Shown: piece after piece, positions 54,709 to 64,000 of the stretch
How positions within the stretch are numbered: position 1 is the first letter of the stretch
Layout: each line of letters starts with the position of its first letter
Assembly (NCBI RefSeq): GCF_014646895.1
Contig: NZ_BMOD01000018.1
Location: 42,458 to 106,457 of the forward strand
Source: Deinococcus roseus
GTDB lineage: Bacteria; Deinococcota; Deinococci; Deinococcales; Deinococcaceae
DNA: 64,000 bases
Direction: 5' to 3'
Notes under the pieces: generated by a model
The model's database searches: none
What the model was told of the DNA's origin: nothing
What the model saw: only the letters and a program-made list of their open reading frames with translations
Translations under genes and position numbers: made by a program

Positions 54709-57690
54709 TCAGTCCAATATCAGCATGGATTCCTCCTTCAACAAGGGTCGGCGTTTGCCTTCTTCCGGCACCTGATCCTCCCGCCACACGTAATCCCCAG
54801 AAAAAATGATGTGCTCAAACTTCAAGGGAGACAGCCGCTCAATCAGTTCATCCGGAATCATCTCACCTTCGAGCCGAAGTTGCTTGATGGCTTCCTCCAG
54901 GTACACCGTGTTCCACACCGCGATCATCGTGGTCAGCACATTCAGCCCACTCGCCCGTTTACTCTGTGCCCGCAAGGACCGGTCCCGCACCTCCCCACGG
55001 CCATGCAGGTAAGCTGCACGACGCAGTTCATGCAGTAATTCGCCCTTGTTCAAATTCCTTTGCACCCTCCTGCGCAACTCTGGGTTAGACCACCAATCCA
55101 GAATGAAAAAAGTGCGATACAGCTTGCCCAGTTCATTGATCGCCGCCAACAGGGAGCTTTTCCGCTGAAAGTTCGCCAGTTTGCGCAAGATCACCGAAGC
55201 CATCACATGCCCGGACTTCACGCTCACCGCCAGTCGAATGATCTGGTTCCAGTGTGCCTCAATCAGCTTCCGGTTCAGGGTGCCACCCACCACAGGGGAA
55301 ATGGCTGCCCATTTCTTTTTGCGACCTGGCACGAACAGCTTCAGTTCCTTCAGGTCCCGGATCCTGGGGGTGAACCGGAACCCCAGCAGGTTCAGCAAGG
55401 CAAATACAGCATCGGAATAGCCGTGGGTATCCGTGGCATGTTCCTGGATACGCAGGTCACTTCCGTGGTACAACAGGCCGTCCACAATGTGCACTGCATC
55501 CCGTTCATTGCTGGCAATCACCTTGGTGAAAAACGGGGAATACTGGTCCGTCACATGGGTGTAGAAGGTCATCCCAGGATCCCGACCATACCTGCGGTTG
55601 AAGGTCCCAGAACCCTCCGCTTGCCAGGCTGCAGGAAAACGCTGTCCATCCGAAGCCGAGTGGGTTCCATCTCCCCAGTAGCGGGTCAAGGCCTGTTTGG
55701 TGTGGTAATTCACCAACTCTGCCTGCAGGGAACGGTAATTCTCCTCTCGGACATACTGCTGCCTCACCCAGATCAGGCGCTTGAGGTCCGCAGCATTGGT
55801 GGACTGGGCCATCTTGGTGATGCCCATGTTTGACCCCTCCGCCAGCATCACACTGCACAGGAGGGCCAGGTCATCCACAGCTTTATGCAGGGTCAGGTGA
55901 CGGAAGTGATCCCGGAACGGCACCCAGCTGGAGACTTCCAGCATCAGGTCGGTGATCTTGATGTTCCCGATGCGCCGAAACAGCTTCCTGCTCAGCTCCT
56001 TTGCCTGTTTCGCCTGCACTTTGTCCTGCTTGTGGGGGGTGACGATTACCTGTCCTTTCTCCATCCGCACCTCTGGAAGGAGGCCCTCATGCAGTTTGCG
56101 ATCCACTTCGTTGAGGCGGTCCAGCAGTCGGCTGCTTTGCTCTTCCCAAAAGGTGTTGAAATCCACCGGAACAGACAGGGGAAAGTGCTTCAGTTTGGTG
56201 GTCAGCTGGCTCCTGGGGAGCAGCAAATCATCGAAAGGCCCGTACTTGCGGCTGTGCTCTACATTTATTTCCCCGGCATGCATCCGGGACACCAGTTTGG
56301 ACAGCACACACAACTCGTAATACCTCTGGTCAATTTGTCCCTCTGGCCCCACAAAAACAAACTTGGCCCACCTGCGGTCTACAAAGGAGGTTGGTGCATC
56401 TCTTGGGATGGGCTGGGAGATTTTCTGGTGGGTGGCTTTCACTAGGTGGATGGCCTTTAAAAGGTCCTGCTCACTGTCCGGCCCTTTGAAGTCAAACCTG
56501 GAGAGCAGGCGGCCAGAGTACTTGCGGAAGGTGTGGATCTTCCTGCCCAGCAGGCGAAGGCTGTCCTGCTCCACCTCTTTCTTCAGGGCATCGAGTTCCT
56601 GTACGGAACGCACGTAATCTTCCCAGGGGATCACCTCCTCAATGCTCTTGAAGGGGTTCTTCTTGCGTTTCCTGGCCGAAATCAGGGCCTGCCCGACCCG
56701 CTGGTGCAACTCCAGCAATTCCAGCAGGTGGGCTTGCTGACCTTTGAGTTCATCAAAGTGCTCCCTCTCACAGTCCCGGAAGGCAGAGAGCAGCATTTTT
56801 TCGTGCAGGTCAAAGGTCTGGTCGGTGAGGGTCTGGACTAGGTCCATGATCATGACCACAGCCAGGCTTCTTCTGCGGTTATCTTCAAAGCCCCGCAACT
56901 GGTAAACCTGCAAGCTGCGAGCTTCCTGGATGAGGTGCTCCATGCGGTTGGGGTGGATGAATTTCAGCATTTTCCAGGGCAGGGCGAAATGCTTCATGAA
57001 AATCAGCCGGTCCAGCACCCGGCTGATGCCATCACTACTGGGCTCATGGTTCTCTTCCCTCAGCCAGCCGAGCTTGGATTGGTTGGGGTCTTTGTGGTAA
57101 ACGTGGGGTTCAATCAATTCGTCCAGGTGCTCCCCCTGATCCGGGTAAATGGAGAGCAATAGGCGCTCCACATGTTCCCGGGCTTCCTTCAGGCTGGCCC
57201 GGATCAGGTGTTCCAGGGTGGTGAATTTCGGCATCAGGATCTTTCGGGCCCGAAGTTCATCAAATAGTTGGCACATCAAGGGAAAGGGCACTGGAGTGGC
57301 TTCTGCCAGGGGCTTGAGGAATTCCAGCAGTGCCCTCTGGTGGGACATGGTCCGGTAGTGCTGTAGGCCCAGGACCTCGCGGATTTCCCTGAGGTGGGTT
57401 TCCAGAACGTAGGTCTTGACCTGCAGATACGTCTGGTACAGGGTAGGATCCAGGCCCAACTGGCTGGCGATGCATTCCACGATCACCTGGGGCACTTCCA
57501 CTTTCAACGGACTGCGCACAAGGTGCTGCATGACCTTGAGGTGCACGGCGAAACCCAGCTGGGTTGCTGGACCTGTTTTTTGGCCCACCAGATTGAGGTC
57601 GTCGAAAGAGAGGACATAGTGACTGGAGAGCACCCAGTCATCCACCTCCGGGAACTTCAGGAACATGTTTCGTTGCGTATGGCTGAACAT
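54709..57690 (-). CDS. tnpA: Tn3-family transposase TnpA
   Basis: 993 residues, full-length for Tn3 transposases. The N-terminal part (SHTQRNMFLKFPEVDDWV...) corresponds to the DNA-binding DUF4158-type domain. The catalytic core shows FYTHVTDQYSPFFTKVIAS, HIVDGLLYHGSDLRIQEHAT, DTHGYSDAVFALLNLLGFRF with the DDE aspartates and, further on, the Glu helix region. No frameshift is apparent, so it may be active. Transcription is towards the terminal repeat at 54527. No resolvase gene was found in the window. Confidence 0.93.
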   Translation of the reverse strand: MFSHTQRNMFLKFPEVDDWVLSSHYVLSFDDLNLVGQKTGPATQLGFAVHLKVMQHLVRSPLKVEVPQVIVECIASQLGLDPTLYQTYLQVKTYVLETHLREIREVLGLQHYRTMSHQRALLEFLKPLAEATPVPFPLMCQLFDELRARKILMPKFTTLEHLIRASLKEAREHVERLLLSIYPDQGEHLDELIEPHVYHKDPNQSKLGWLREENHEPSSDGISRVLDRLIFMKHFALPWKMLKFIHPNRMEHLIQEARSLQVYQLRGFEDNRRRSLAVVMIMDLVQTLTDQTFDLHEKMLLSAFRDCEREHFDELKGQQAHLLELLELHQRVGQALISARKRKKNPFKSIEEVIPWEDYVRSVQELDALKKEVEQDSLRLLGRKIHTFRKYSGRLLSRFDFKGPDSEQDLLKAIHLVKATHQKISQPIPRDAPTSFVDRRWAKFVFVGPEGQIDQRYYELCVLSKLVSRMHAGEINVEHSRKYGPFDDLLLPRSQLTTKLKHFPLSVPVDFNTFWEEQSSRLLDRLNEVDRKLHEGLLPEVRMEKGQVIVTPHKQDKVQAKQAKELSRKLFRRIGNIKITDLMLEVSSWVPFRDHFRHLTLHKAVDDLALLCSVMLAEGSNMGITKMAQSTNAADLKRLIWVRQQYVREENYRSLQAELVNYHTKQALTRYWGDGTHSASDGQRFPAAWQAEGSGTFNRRYGRDPGMTFYTHVTDQYSPFFTKVIASNERDAVHIVDGLLYHGSDLRIQEHATDTHGYSDAVFALLNLLGFRFTPRIRDLKELKLFVPGRKKKWAAISPVVGGTLNRKLIEAHWNQIIRLAVSVKSGHVMASVILRKLANFQRKSSLLAAINELGKLYRTFFILDWWSNPELRRRVQRNLNKGELLHELRRAAYLHGRGEVRDRSLRAQSKRASGLNVLTTMIAVWNTVYLEEAIKQLRLEGEMIPDELIERLSPLKFEHIIFSGDYVWREDQVPEEGKRRPLLKEESMLILD

Positions 57691-57864
57691 TCCTCATTTT
57701 ATGAATGGATTCGGATTTCAGAACATCAAAGCATCCTTGGGATCTTTGATGGAGTGATATGTTGCCTTGATGTTTTGAAAGAATCTCTTTTCACAGTTTT
57801 AAAAGCAAGTCAAAGTGTGTAGTGCGACCTCACACTTTGACTTGCTTTTGTTTTGCATTATTGA
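57691..57864. terminator. Transposase promoter region and terminator of the giant gene
   Basis: A 19-bp perfect stem (57801-57819 with 57831-57849, AAAAGCAAGTCAAAGTGTG and its complement, 11-nt loop) lies 16 bp after the stop of the giant gene. It ends transcription of that gene on the minus strand. The remaining ~110 bp would hold the transposase promoter. Confidence 0.75.
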
Positions 57865-60800
57865 TCAGGGATGTGCTGAAGCAACCAGGCTGTCATTTGC
57901 ATGGACAGACAGTGGATCGGTCACCCATGTGGAGTGCTCTCCCCATTCATCGTAATCGACGGTGAAGGTGCCCTGAAGGCCTGTGAAATTCAGAACATCA
58001 AACGTTAACCCTTCTGCGGAAAGCCGGTAAGGCACATCCATGGGCACTCCATTGAAAGCCAACTGGATGTTTTGCAGCACACTGTTTTCAGGAACATTCA
58101 CAAGGATGGTCACCACAGGCACATCCACCAGGGTGTCTTCCAGGAAGCCATTGCCTGGAATGCCTGCAGGCAAAGCTCCCACCAAGTGGTCCGCCTGACC
58201 TGCAGTTTGCCCCGCCCACAGCTGAATTCCGGGCAATTCAGGGGTCCAGGCTGTGATGTTGCAGGAATAACCCCCATTCTGGATCAAAGGTGTGCAGAGG
58301 TCATTCCCGCTGGTGTCGAGCACCTTCAAGGACAGGGACAGCACCCGACCGTTGGCATTGACCAGCCGGGACTGGATGCCGCCACTGTACAGTTGGATGT
58401 CCTGAACCTGCTGGTCTCCTGCCTGTTGTGGGCGGGTGGTTTCCAGCCTGAAATGGTCATACGGCACACCCTGTCGGGACAGCACGTAAGTGAGAACTCC
58501 AGTGGGTGATCCCTGCAGGTCGTAACATTTGTACCTGCCCCAGCCCACTGTGATGGTGCAGATGTCCCGGTTTTCATCTTTGATGGTCATTTCGATGCTG
58601 GTGGTGTGGTAATCATTCCAGTAACCTGGGTTCCAGATGAATTCTCCCGAATATATGGGGTAGCGGTTGTTCAGGCTGGTTTGCAAAACCGTCTGGGGGT
58701 TCCATGAGGCATCAAGCTGGATGTCCTGTTCAAGCGTGATGCCATAACCATAGTATTTGACCTTCAGGGTGTGGGCAAGACCATCTGCCACATAGAGGAG
58801 ACAATTGAAATGCAGCGGATCCACTTGGGTACAGCGGCCAGATTCAATGTCATCCACCTGCACACCCATGATCAGGTCAGGATCTGCAGTGGCAAGTTGC
58901 ACCTGCACGGTCACTTCCCGCATCAAACCCTCCAGGTTCAGGGTCTGGGAGAATTGCGGAGTGTTGCTTAAATGAACCTGTTTCTCGACTTTAGAGAACC
59001 AGCCAGATTCCACCTGCACCTTCACATCAGTGTTGGAGGGAAGGAATACCGGGCACTCAAAGTTCCCTGCAGCGTCACTCTGGACCTGACAGACCACCTG
59101 GTTGTCACGCAGCACACTCACCAGCATGTTGTTGAGTGTGAGGTCTGCAGTGCCAATTTTGATGGGTCCAGTGAAAAGGTACTCGTACAGGCCTCCACTG
59201 CGCTGGGTTTGCCAGGCATTGTTGCTGCCGGTTCCGCCCAGGCGATTCCAGGTGGGGTCTGCAGGACTGCTGGTGTTCACTGCATACAGGGTGCCCAGTT
59301 GGTCCGTTGCGTACAGCCCACTCCCCAGCAGAATGGGATGGCTGGAGATTCCACTCTGGGCTGTGAAGGTCCAGTTGAGGCTGCCCTCTGAGTTGAAGTT
59401 CTGGATGCTGTTTCCACTGCTGAAATCCACCCCTGTTGCCGTGAACACTGGACTGAGGGAGGATGCTTCCCCTGCCTGCTGCCATTTTGCTCCTGTGATG
59501 GGGTTGAAGTGGGTGAAACTCCCTTCAAAGTCAACATAGGCTTGCTGGCCATTGCTGCCCAGTGCTACAGGAGAAGCAGGAGAGGCCCTGCTGCCTGAGA
59601 TGGGCCTGGAATGCAAGGTGTGGTCTTGCAGGATGTGGTGTTCTTGCTGGTTGCTGGTGAAGAACAGCACATGGCCTTCTGCTGTGACGGACAGGGTGCC
59701 TGCCACCTGGGCACCAAGCGGGTAGGTTTTGATGGGTTGCCCCTGGGCACTGATTTCCAGAATGCTGTTATCCTCAGGAGCCACAAAGAATGAAGTTCCG
59801 TTCCACACCACCGGCAGACGCACCGTGGAACCCGTCTGGTGTGTCCACAGCACGGTGCCATCAGGATGCAAAGCGTAAACTTTGCCATCGGCTGAGGCCA
59901 CCATCACCAGGTTGTTTGCCAGGACCACCGGAGCGTAAATGGTGTCTCCTGTGGGGAACGTCCACTGCAAGGCCCCACTTTTGTCGACTTTGAAGACCTG
60001 ACCATTCTGGTTGCCGAAGTAAAGGTTGTCCTGCGCGTCCACTGCTGGCGTGCCGAGCACATCTGAGGCTGGAAGGGCAAGGGACCACAGTTGCTCTTTG
60101 TCAGACTTGATGGCCAGGAGCTTCGAGCCGGAGGAGGTTCTGACCGCAACAATCAGGGTGTCATCGCTGAGGGCAGCCAGACCCGCGTACACCCCTCCTC
60201 CCAGCGGCAAGGACCAGCGTACCCGTCCTGCAGCCACGTCTGTGAACTGCACATCCTGGGTGTGGGTGGTGAGGGCCTGGGGTTGCACGGACAGGCTCAG
60301 GGTGCGGCTTTCCACGTTGAGGCCGTTGGACACCTTCAGGGTGACGCTCAGCGGCTGGGTGTTTTCGGTGATGGCGATGACGGAGTATTTGCCGTTGGCA
60401 TCGGTGGTGCGGGTGGCAGTGAAAGCCCCGGAGAATTTCACTGGGGTGTTGGGCATGGGGGCACCCTGCGCAGAGCGCACAATCCCCTGGAGTTCCACCC
60501 GGTTGCCTTTCAGGGTGAGGTTCTGCGTCAGGGTGGTGGTGCCTGTGTTGGACCATCCGGGCATCGGAAGGACCATGCTGCCGCTTCCAAAAGACCCGCT
60601 GTACTGGAGGGTGAAGGGCACAGCCGTTGTGTCGGTGAGGGTGATCATGCAGGTGTAGGTTTGACTGGCGAGGTCCACGCGGGCGTTGCACAGCACTGTG
60701 TTGTTGGATATCACCTGCACGTTGCCCGCAGGATCTCCGATTTTCACGTCGCTGGGCTGTCTGTCCAGGGTGACCTGACCGGTGACCATCACGGTGTGGC

Positions 60801-63800
60801 TGATCTGCAGGTTGTGTTGCAGGTTGGTGACCTGTCCTGCGGGCACCTGACTTGGGTTGAGGGGGATTTGTTTTGCCCCTTCCTGCAAACCATAAACAGC
60901 GCTCAGGGTCACAGGTCCAACGGTGCTTCCAGGACGCTGGTAACCCCACAGCTGGTAATTTCCCTGGGCATCGGTGGTGGTGCGGGGGGTGGTGGTGATC
61001 CACCAGTTGGACACTGCAGACACCATCACGTCGGGCAGGGCGGTCTGGGTGACATCTTTGATCTGGCCCTGCAGGCCAAAGAGGGTGACATTCACCGGGA
61101 ACTGCAGGGTGTAATTGTACTGTCCGGGAATCAGGGTGAAATTCTGGGTGGCGCTTCCCCAGTCACCGCTGACGGTCGCCGTGGCCTGTTGGTTCTCGGT
61201 GACTTTCAGTTCGGTCACGCACTGGCTGGTGTCGCTGCTGCACAACACCGTGTTGCTGCTGTTGCGAATGGTGAGGGCACCAGGAAGCAGCACGTCCGTG
61301 CGGGCAGGGTGGGTGATGCTGGCCGTGAAACCCACGAACTTGCTCAACTCCAGGTCCACCGTGCGCTCGGTGATGCTTTGTGGCGTGAAGGGCAGGTCCA
61401 CCGGGGTGTGGGTGATCAGGTTGTCCTTTTTCACCTCAAAAGTCACAGGCCAGGGGGAGGGGGCAGCAGCGGGAACCGGGACGGTCAGCTGGTAATGCCC
61501 TGCGGCATCGGTGGTGGTGCCCCATTTTCCGGTGTCCGTCTGCAACTGGACTGAGGCTCCCGCAGCGGGTTGCCCGGCTGGCTCGGTGAGCACCACGTTT
61601 CCTGAGAGTTTGAGGGTGGTGATGGGCACCTGGGCATCCAGGGTCATTTCCAGGTTGCTGCCCTGTGCGGCCTGACTGGGGAAGGTGCCACTGGTGACAG
61701 GAATGCCTTGCACACTCACCTGCACGCTGGGAGCGGTGCTGCTGGGGGTGCTGGGGCTCAGGGTGCAACCATAACGGCCATTCTGGTCGGTGGTGGCCAT
61801 GCAGGAACTGAGGGTGCCTGAAGTCACCTGCACGGAAGCCCCTGCAACAGGTGCGTTGTCCATCAGGGTGTTGAGGATGGTGCCGGTCACCTGGTAGTTG
61901 CAGGTGTTGAAGACCACCTCTGATTCTGGTGTGCCCACATACAAATCCAGCGCGGTGGCATCAATCACATCCTGTTCCACGGCAGAAGTGCTGAGACAGT
62001 AGCCGGTCAGCAACTGGCGGGCCCGGTCCTGGAAAGGCTGGAATTCTGCAGCAGGGATGGTGTTTTGCAAGAAGGGGTTGGTTTTGTTGTAGGTGCTAGG
62101 GCCTTCGCCAGCACGGTAGGTGAAGAGGGACTGGGCGTGGGTGGTGACGCGCCAGCTGTCCTGGAAGGCGAGGACATCGGAGGTGAGGGCGCCTGTTGAG
62201 GTGGTGAAATCATCGGTGGGGTCACCGTTGGGCGTGCCCAGCAGGCCACCATATGGAATTCCTGCGGCAAGATTCCTGACGAACACATCATCCCCAGAGA
62301 GTTCCACGTCACCATAAGGGGTGTTCATTTGCACAACCGCATAAGAGCGATTTACGGTGATGCTGATGTTGCCCAGTTGGATGTGGTTTTCTGTGAAGGG
62401 CACACCATTGAGGAGGTAGCCCTGTGGGCCCACTTCGACTTTCACGCCGTCTGCGGAAGCAACGGTGGCCCTGATTTCAGCAGGGAAACGGGTGGGGTTG
62501 GAAAGCACCTGACGGGCCTGGATGGTCAGGCCATTGCCGGTGAGAGGGGTGAGGTAGGTGAATTCTCCGAGCTGGTGGGCGTCGTAGCGCCTGCCGTCAA
62601 AGGTGCGGAGGTGCGGGTCGCCGTATGCCCGGGCAGTCTCGGGAAGGGGCAGAGATTTGATCTCGATTTTGGCAGACTGTTTGTCTTTGATGCTGGTGTT
62701 GCTGACCAGCACCAGCAGGGTAGATGTTTTGGGGTCCGAACCAAATTCTCTGAAGTCCAGGCCATCAGCGTCCCCATCAGCAATGCCATTGCAAGTGTAT
62801 TTGGTGGTGGATACACTACGATAGACTTTGTATTTGATGTACGGAGCTGCATCTTTCAGTTTAATGTTAAAACCCTGAAAGGGGACATTGCGCATCGCGA
62901 TGGCATAAACTTTGCTGGTCAGCGGAGGAATATCGGTCATTTGATATTCTGGATTCTGCGGTGAACCGAAAATAAATTCACTTGGTTCAGCAGAAGCCTC
63001 TGGACCCTCTCCAGATGCCGGTATAATGTACACACAGGGTCTATCATCAATTCTTAGTTTGAATTTGTGTTCAACCAGTTTTTCTTTTGCAAAGCCCCAA
63101 TAAACTTCACTTAATCCGTCCGATATACCCATAGCCCTGAAAGAAGCATCAGTTGCTTCCACTGGTTCTTGATCTGAGCTCCAGACATTCAAAAAAATTG
63201 GCATAAGATAGCGTAAACCACTGAGGCTTCCATTGCCATCGAACAGGCGACCGGCATAAACCCATAGATCCTGATGGTGATATGGGTTTTGACCACCAGA
63301 ACCACCTTTAAGATTAAAAGGCTTGTCTATTTTATAGGCGATGGTTTTTAGTGCCACTTTGGTGGTATTTATTGTATTGATATCGAGAGACGAATTATCA
63401 CTGAGTTCACTTGCGCGAGCGGTGCCCTCAACTAACCAGGCAAGCGAAGCATCTCTCGTGTGCGAAATCAGAGCATATTGAAAAGCATGAAATATTTCAT
63501 GTCTTAAGGCATGCTGAGAATATGGATCAAGGCTACCATCGTTATTAGTACATACCTGTAGAGTATCATCATCATTGCTAAATGCTCCTTGGATTTTACC
63601 TTGTAGTGGATTTCTACTAAAACAAGAAGTGGTGGTATGCTCACCCGTGGCTTGGTCAGTATATTCAGGCGGAGTAATGATTATATCTCCCTTCCATTCC
63701 TGATGTAATCTTTCTATACTAATATTAAATATACGCATGAAATCCTTAATTGGAATATTCGACCAATCAATAGCAGTTTGCCTAATCTCAGGACTGCAAG

Positions 63801-63993
63801 TTGAGTACAAAGTTCTTTGCGTTGCTCCTCGGCCAATTTCTTTCGAAAAACATGAGGCCGTAGTGCCATATTCTTGTTTTTGTATAATCTGCTTCGAAAT
63901 AATTCTATTGTGTACCGCAGGCTGAAATGCTGTGGTGTCAGCGATCAAAAAGAAAGGAAAATCCGCTGAAAGAGTAGACCTGGACATTTCCAC
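57865..63993 (-). CDS. Giant secreted multidomain protein (HExxH, VWD, Ig-like repeats, PQQ-type propeller), N-terminus at or beyond window edge
   Basis: At least 2042 residues; the frame reaches the right window edge, so the true start and signal peptide may be outside. In order: LRHEIFHAFQYALI (HExxH, peptidase-like) with WLVEGTAR downstream as expected for gluzincins; a von Willebrand type D domain starting AYGDPHLRTFDGRRYDAHQL; repeated carboxypeptidase-regulatory/Ig-like domains (TDQNGRYGC, TDAAGHYQLTVPV, TDAQGNYQLWGYQ, TDANGKYSV); a beta-propeller of PQQ type (TPAVDAQDNLYFGNQNGQVF, GSTVRLPV); then more Ig-like domains. It is likely a surface or exported protein. The lower GC near the edge suggests a different origin of its N-terminal part. 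Confidence 0.8.
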   Translation of the reverse strand: MEMSRSTLSADFPFFLIADTTAFQPAVHNRIISKQIIQKQEYGTTASCFSKEIGRGATQRTLYSTCSPEIRQTAIDWSNIPIKDFMRIFNISIERLHQEWKGDIIITPPEYTDQATGEHTTTSCFSRNPLQGKIQGAFSNDDDTLQVCTNNDGSLDPYSQHALRHEIFHAFQYALISHTRDASLAWLVEGTARASELSDNSSLDINTINTTKVALKTIAYKIDKPFNLKGGSGGQNPYHHQDLWVYAGRLFDGNGSLSGLRYLMPIFLNVWSSDQEPVEATDASFRAMGISDGLSEVYWGFAKEKLVEHKFKLRIDDRPCVYIIPASGEGPEASAEPSEFIFGSPQNPEYQMTDIPPLTSKVYAIAMRNVPFQGFNIKLKDAAPYIKYKVYRSVSTTKYTCNGIADGDADGLDFREFGSDPKTSTLLVLVSNTSIKDKQSAKIEIKSLPLPETARAYGDPHLRTFDGRRYDAHQLGEFTYLTPLTGNGLTIQARQVLSNPTRFPAEIRATVASADGVKVEVGPQGYLLNGVPFTENHIQLGNISITVNRSYAVVQMNTPYGDVELSGDDVFVRNLAAGIPYGGLLGTPNGDPTDDFTTSTGALTSDVLAFQDSWRVTTHAQSLFTYRAGEGPSTYNKTNPFLQNTIPAAEFQPFQDRARQLLTGYCLSTSAVEQDVIDATALDLYVGTPESEVVFNTCNYQVTGTILNTLMDNAPVAGASVQVTSGTLSSCMATTDQNGRYGCTLSPSTPSSTAPSVQVSVQGIPVTSGTFPSQAAQGSNLEMTLDAQVPITTLKLSGNVVLTEPAGQPAAGASVQLQTDTGKWGTTTDAAGHYQLTVPVPAAAPSPWPVTFEVKKDNLITHTPVDLPFTPQSITERTVDLELSKFVGFTASITHPARTDVLLPGALTIRNSSNTVLCSSDTSQCVTELKVTENQQATATVSGDWGSATQNFTLIPGQYNYTLQFPVNVTLFGLQGQIKDVTQTALPDVMVSAVSNWWITTTPRTTTDAQGNYQLWGYQRPGSTVGPVTLSAVYGLQEGAKQIPLNPSQVPAGQVTNLQHNLQISHTVMVTGQVTLDRQPSDVKIGDPAGNVQVISNNTVLCNARVDLASQTYTCMITLTDTTAVPFTLQYSGSFGSGSMVLPMPGWSNTGTTTLTQNLTLKGNRVELQGIVRSAQGAPMPNTPVKFSGAFTATRTTDANGKYSVIAITENTQPLSVTLKVSNGLNVESRTLSLSVQPQALTTHTQDVQFTDVAAGRVRWSLPLGGGVYAGLAALSDDTLIVAVRTSSGSKLLAIKSDKEQLWSLALPASDVLGTPAVDAQDNLYFGNQNGQVFKVDKSGALQWTFPTGDTIYAPVVLANNLVMVASADGKVYALHPDGTVLWTHQTGSTVRLPVVWNGTSFFVAPEDNSILEISAQGQPIKTYPLGAQVAGTLSVTAEGHVLFFTSNQQEHHILQDHTLHSRPISGSRASPASPVALGSNGQQAYVDFEGSFTHFNPITGAKWQQAGEASSLSPVFTATGVDFSSGNSIQNFNSEGSLNWTFTAQSGISSHPILLGSGLYATDQLGTLYAVNTSSPADPTWNRLGGTGSNNAWQTQRSGGLYEYLFTGPIKIGTADLTLNNMLVSVLRDNQVVCQVQSDAAGNFECPVFLPSNTDVKVQVESGWFSKVEKQVHLSNTPQFSQTLNLEGLMREVTVQVQLATADPDLIMGVQVDDIESGRCTQVDPLHFNCLLYVADGLAHTLKVKYYGYGITLEQDIQLDASWNPQTVLQTSLNNRYPIYSGEFIWNPGYWNDYHTTSIEMTIKDENRDICTITVGWGRYKCYDLQGSPTGVLTYVLSRQGVPYDHFRLETTRPQQAGDQQVQDIQLYSGGIQSRLVNANGRVLSLSLKVLDTSGNDLCTPLIQNGGYSCNITAWTPELPGIQLWAGQTAGQADHLVGALPAGIPGNGFLEDTLVDVPVVTILVNVPENSVLQNIQLAFNGVPMDVPYRLSAEGLTFDVLNFTGLQGTFTVDYDEWGEHSTWVTDPLSVHANDSLVASAHP

Positions 63994-64000
63994 AAAACCG

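Noticed and set aside
57691..57864. Second terminal repeat of the Tn3-family element
   Set aside because: No sequence resembling the complement of the 54527 repeat is present; the strong inverted repeat here is a terminator of the giant gene.

Overview
The window looks like part of a large plasmid (or secondary replicon) of a Deinococcus-type bacterium. This is an inference from three things: moderately GC-rich coding sequence, many genes whose ATG lies 5-7 nt after a TANNNT -10 box with no Shine-Dalgarno (leaderless mRNAs, known to be common in Deinococcus), and an ImuB/DUF6504/DnaE2 mutagenesis cassette. No database search was possible, so the species is not named. No tRNA, rRNA or CRISPR array was seen.

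Layout. 1-4004: end of an ImuB-like Y-family polymerase, a DUF6504 protein and a DnaE2 error-prone polymerase. 4124-5287: a small Cys-rich secreted ORF and a GH19-type lysozyme/chitinase. 5327-8668: an XRE regulator divergent from a Ski2-like helicase with a SWIM zinc finger, which is translationally coupled to a tRNA-guanine-transglycosylase superfamily protein (DpdA-like); four 21-bp operator repeats lie between. This is the most interesting locus. 9014-13332: secreted nuclease and assorted secreted or membrane proteins. 13455-16391: RHH protein, small proteins and a beta-CASP nuclease. 16417-20051: membrane and FG-GAP lipoproteins. 20148-27629: acyltransferase, plasmid-borne DnaG primase, DsbA-like protein, FUN14-like protein and DnaB helicase. 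27630-31566: structured RNA regions, a paralogous pair of unknown proteins, and a winged-helix protein (possible replication regulator or initiator) preceded by a probable antisense RNA.

31706-50643 carries a type IV secretion/conjugation locus: VirB10-like, VirB2-like pilin, VirB3, VirB4, VirB5-like, VirB6-like, a VirD4-type coupling protein, a lytic transglycosylase (VirB1-like), several secreted accessory proteins and an ArdC-like protein. The ATPase at its end looks like a Ycf45/SpoIIIAA protein rather than a VirB11. No relaxase, VirB7 or VirB8 was recognised.

50644-53030 is a long G/T-skewed stretch without convincing genes but with a probable small RNA. It is followed by a SprT-like metalloprotease, a gene broken by a Tn3-family transposon (terminal repeat at 54527, transposase 54709-57690), and a giant secreted protein (HExxH, VWD, repeated Ig-like/carboxypeptidase-regulatory-like domains, PQQ-type propeller) running to the window edge.

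A plausible reading is a conjugative element that carries its own replisome parts, translesion synthesis cassette, cell-wall hydrolases and at least one possible DNA-modification or defence module. A motif TATRACGCT, often paired at 16-19 bp spacing with an A-tract between, recurs in many intergenic regions and may mark a plasmid-wide regulator.
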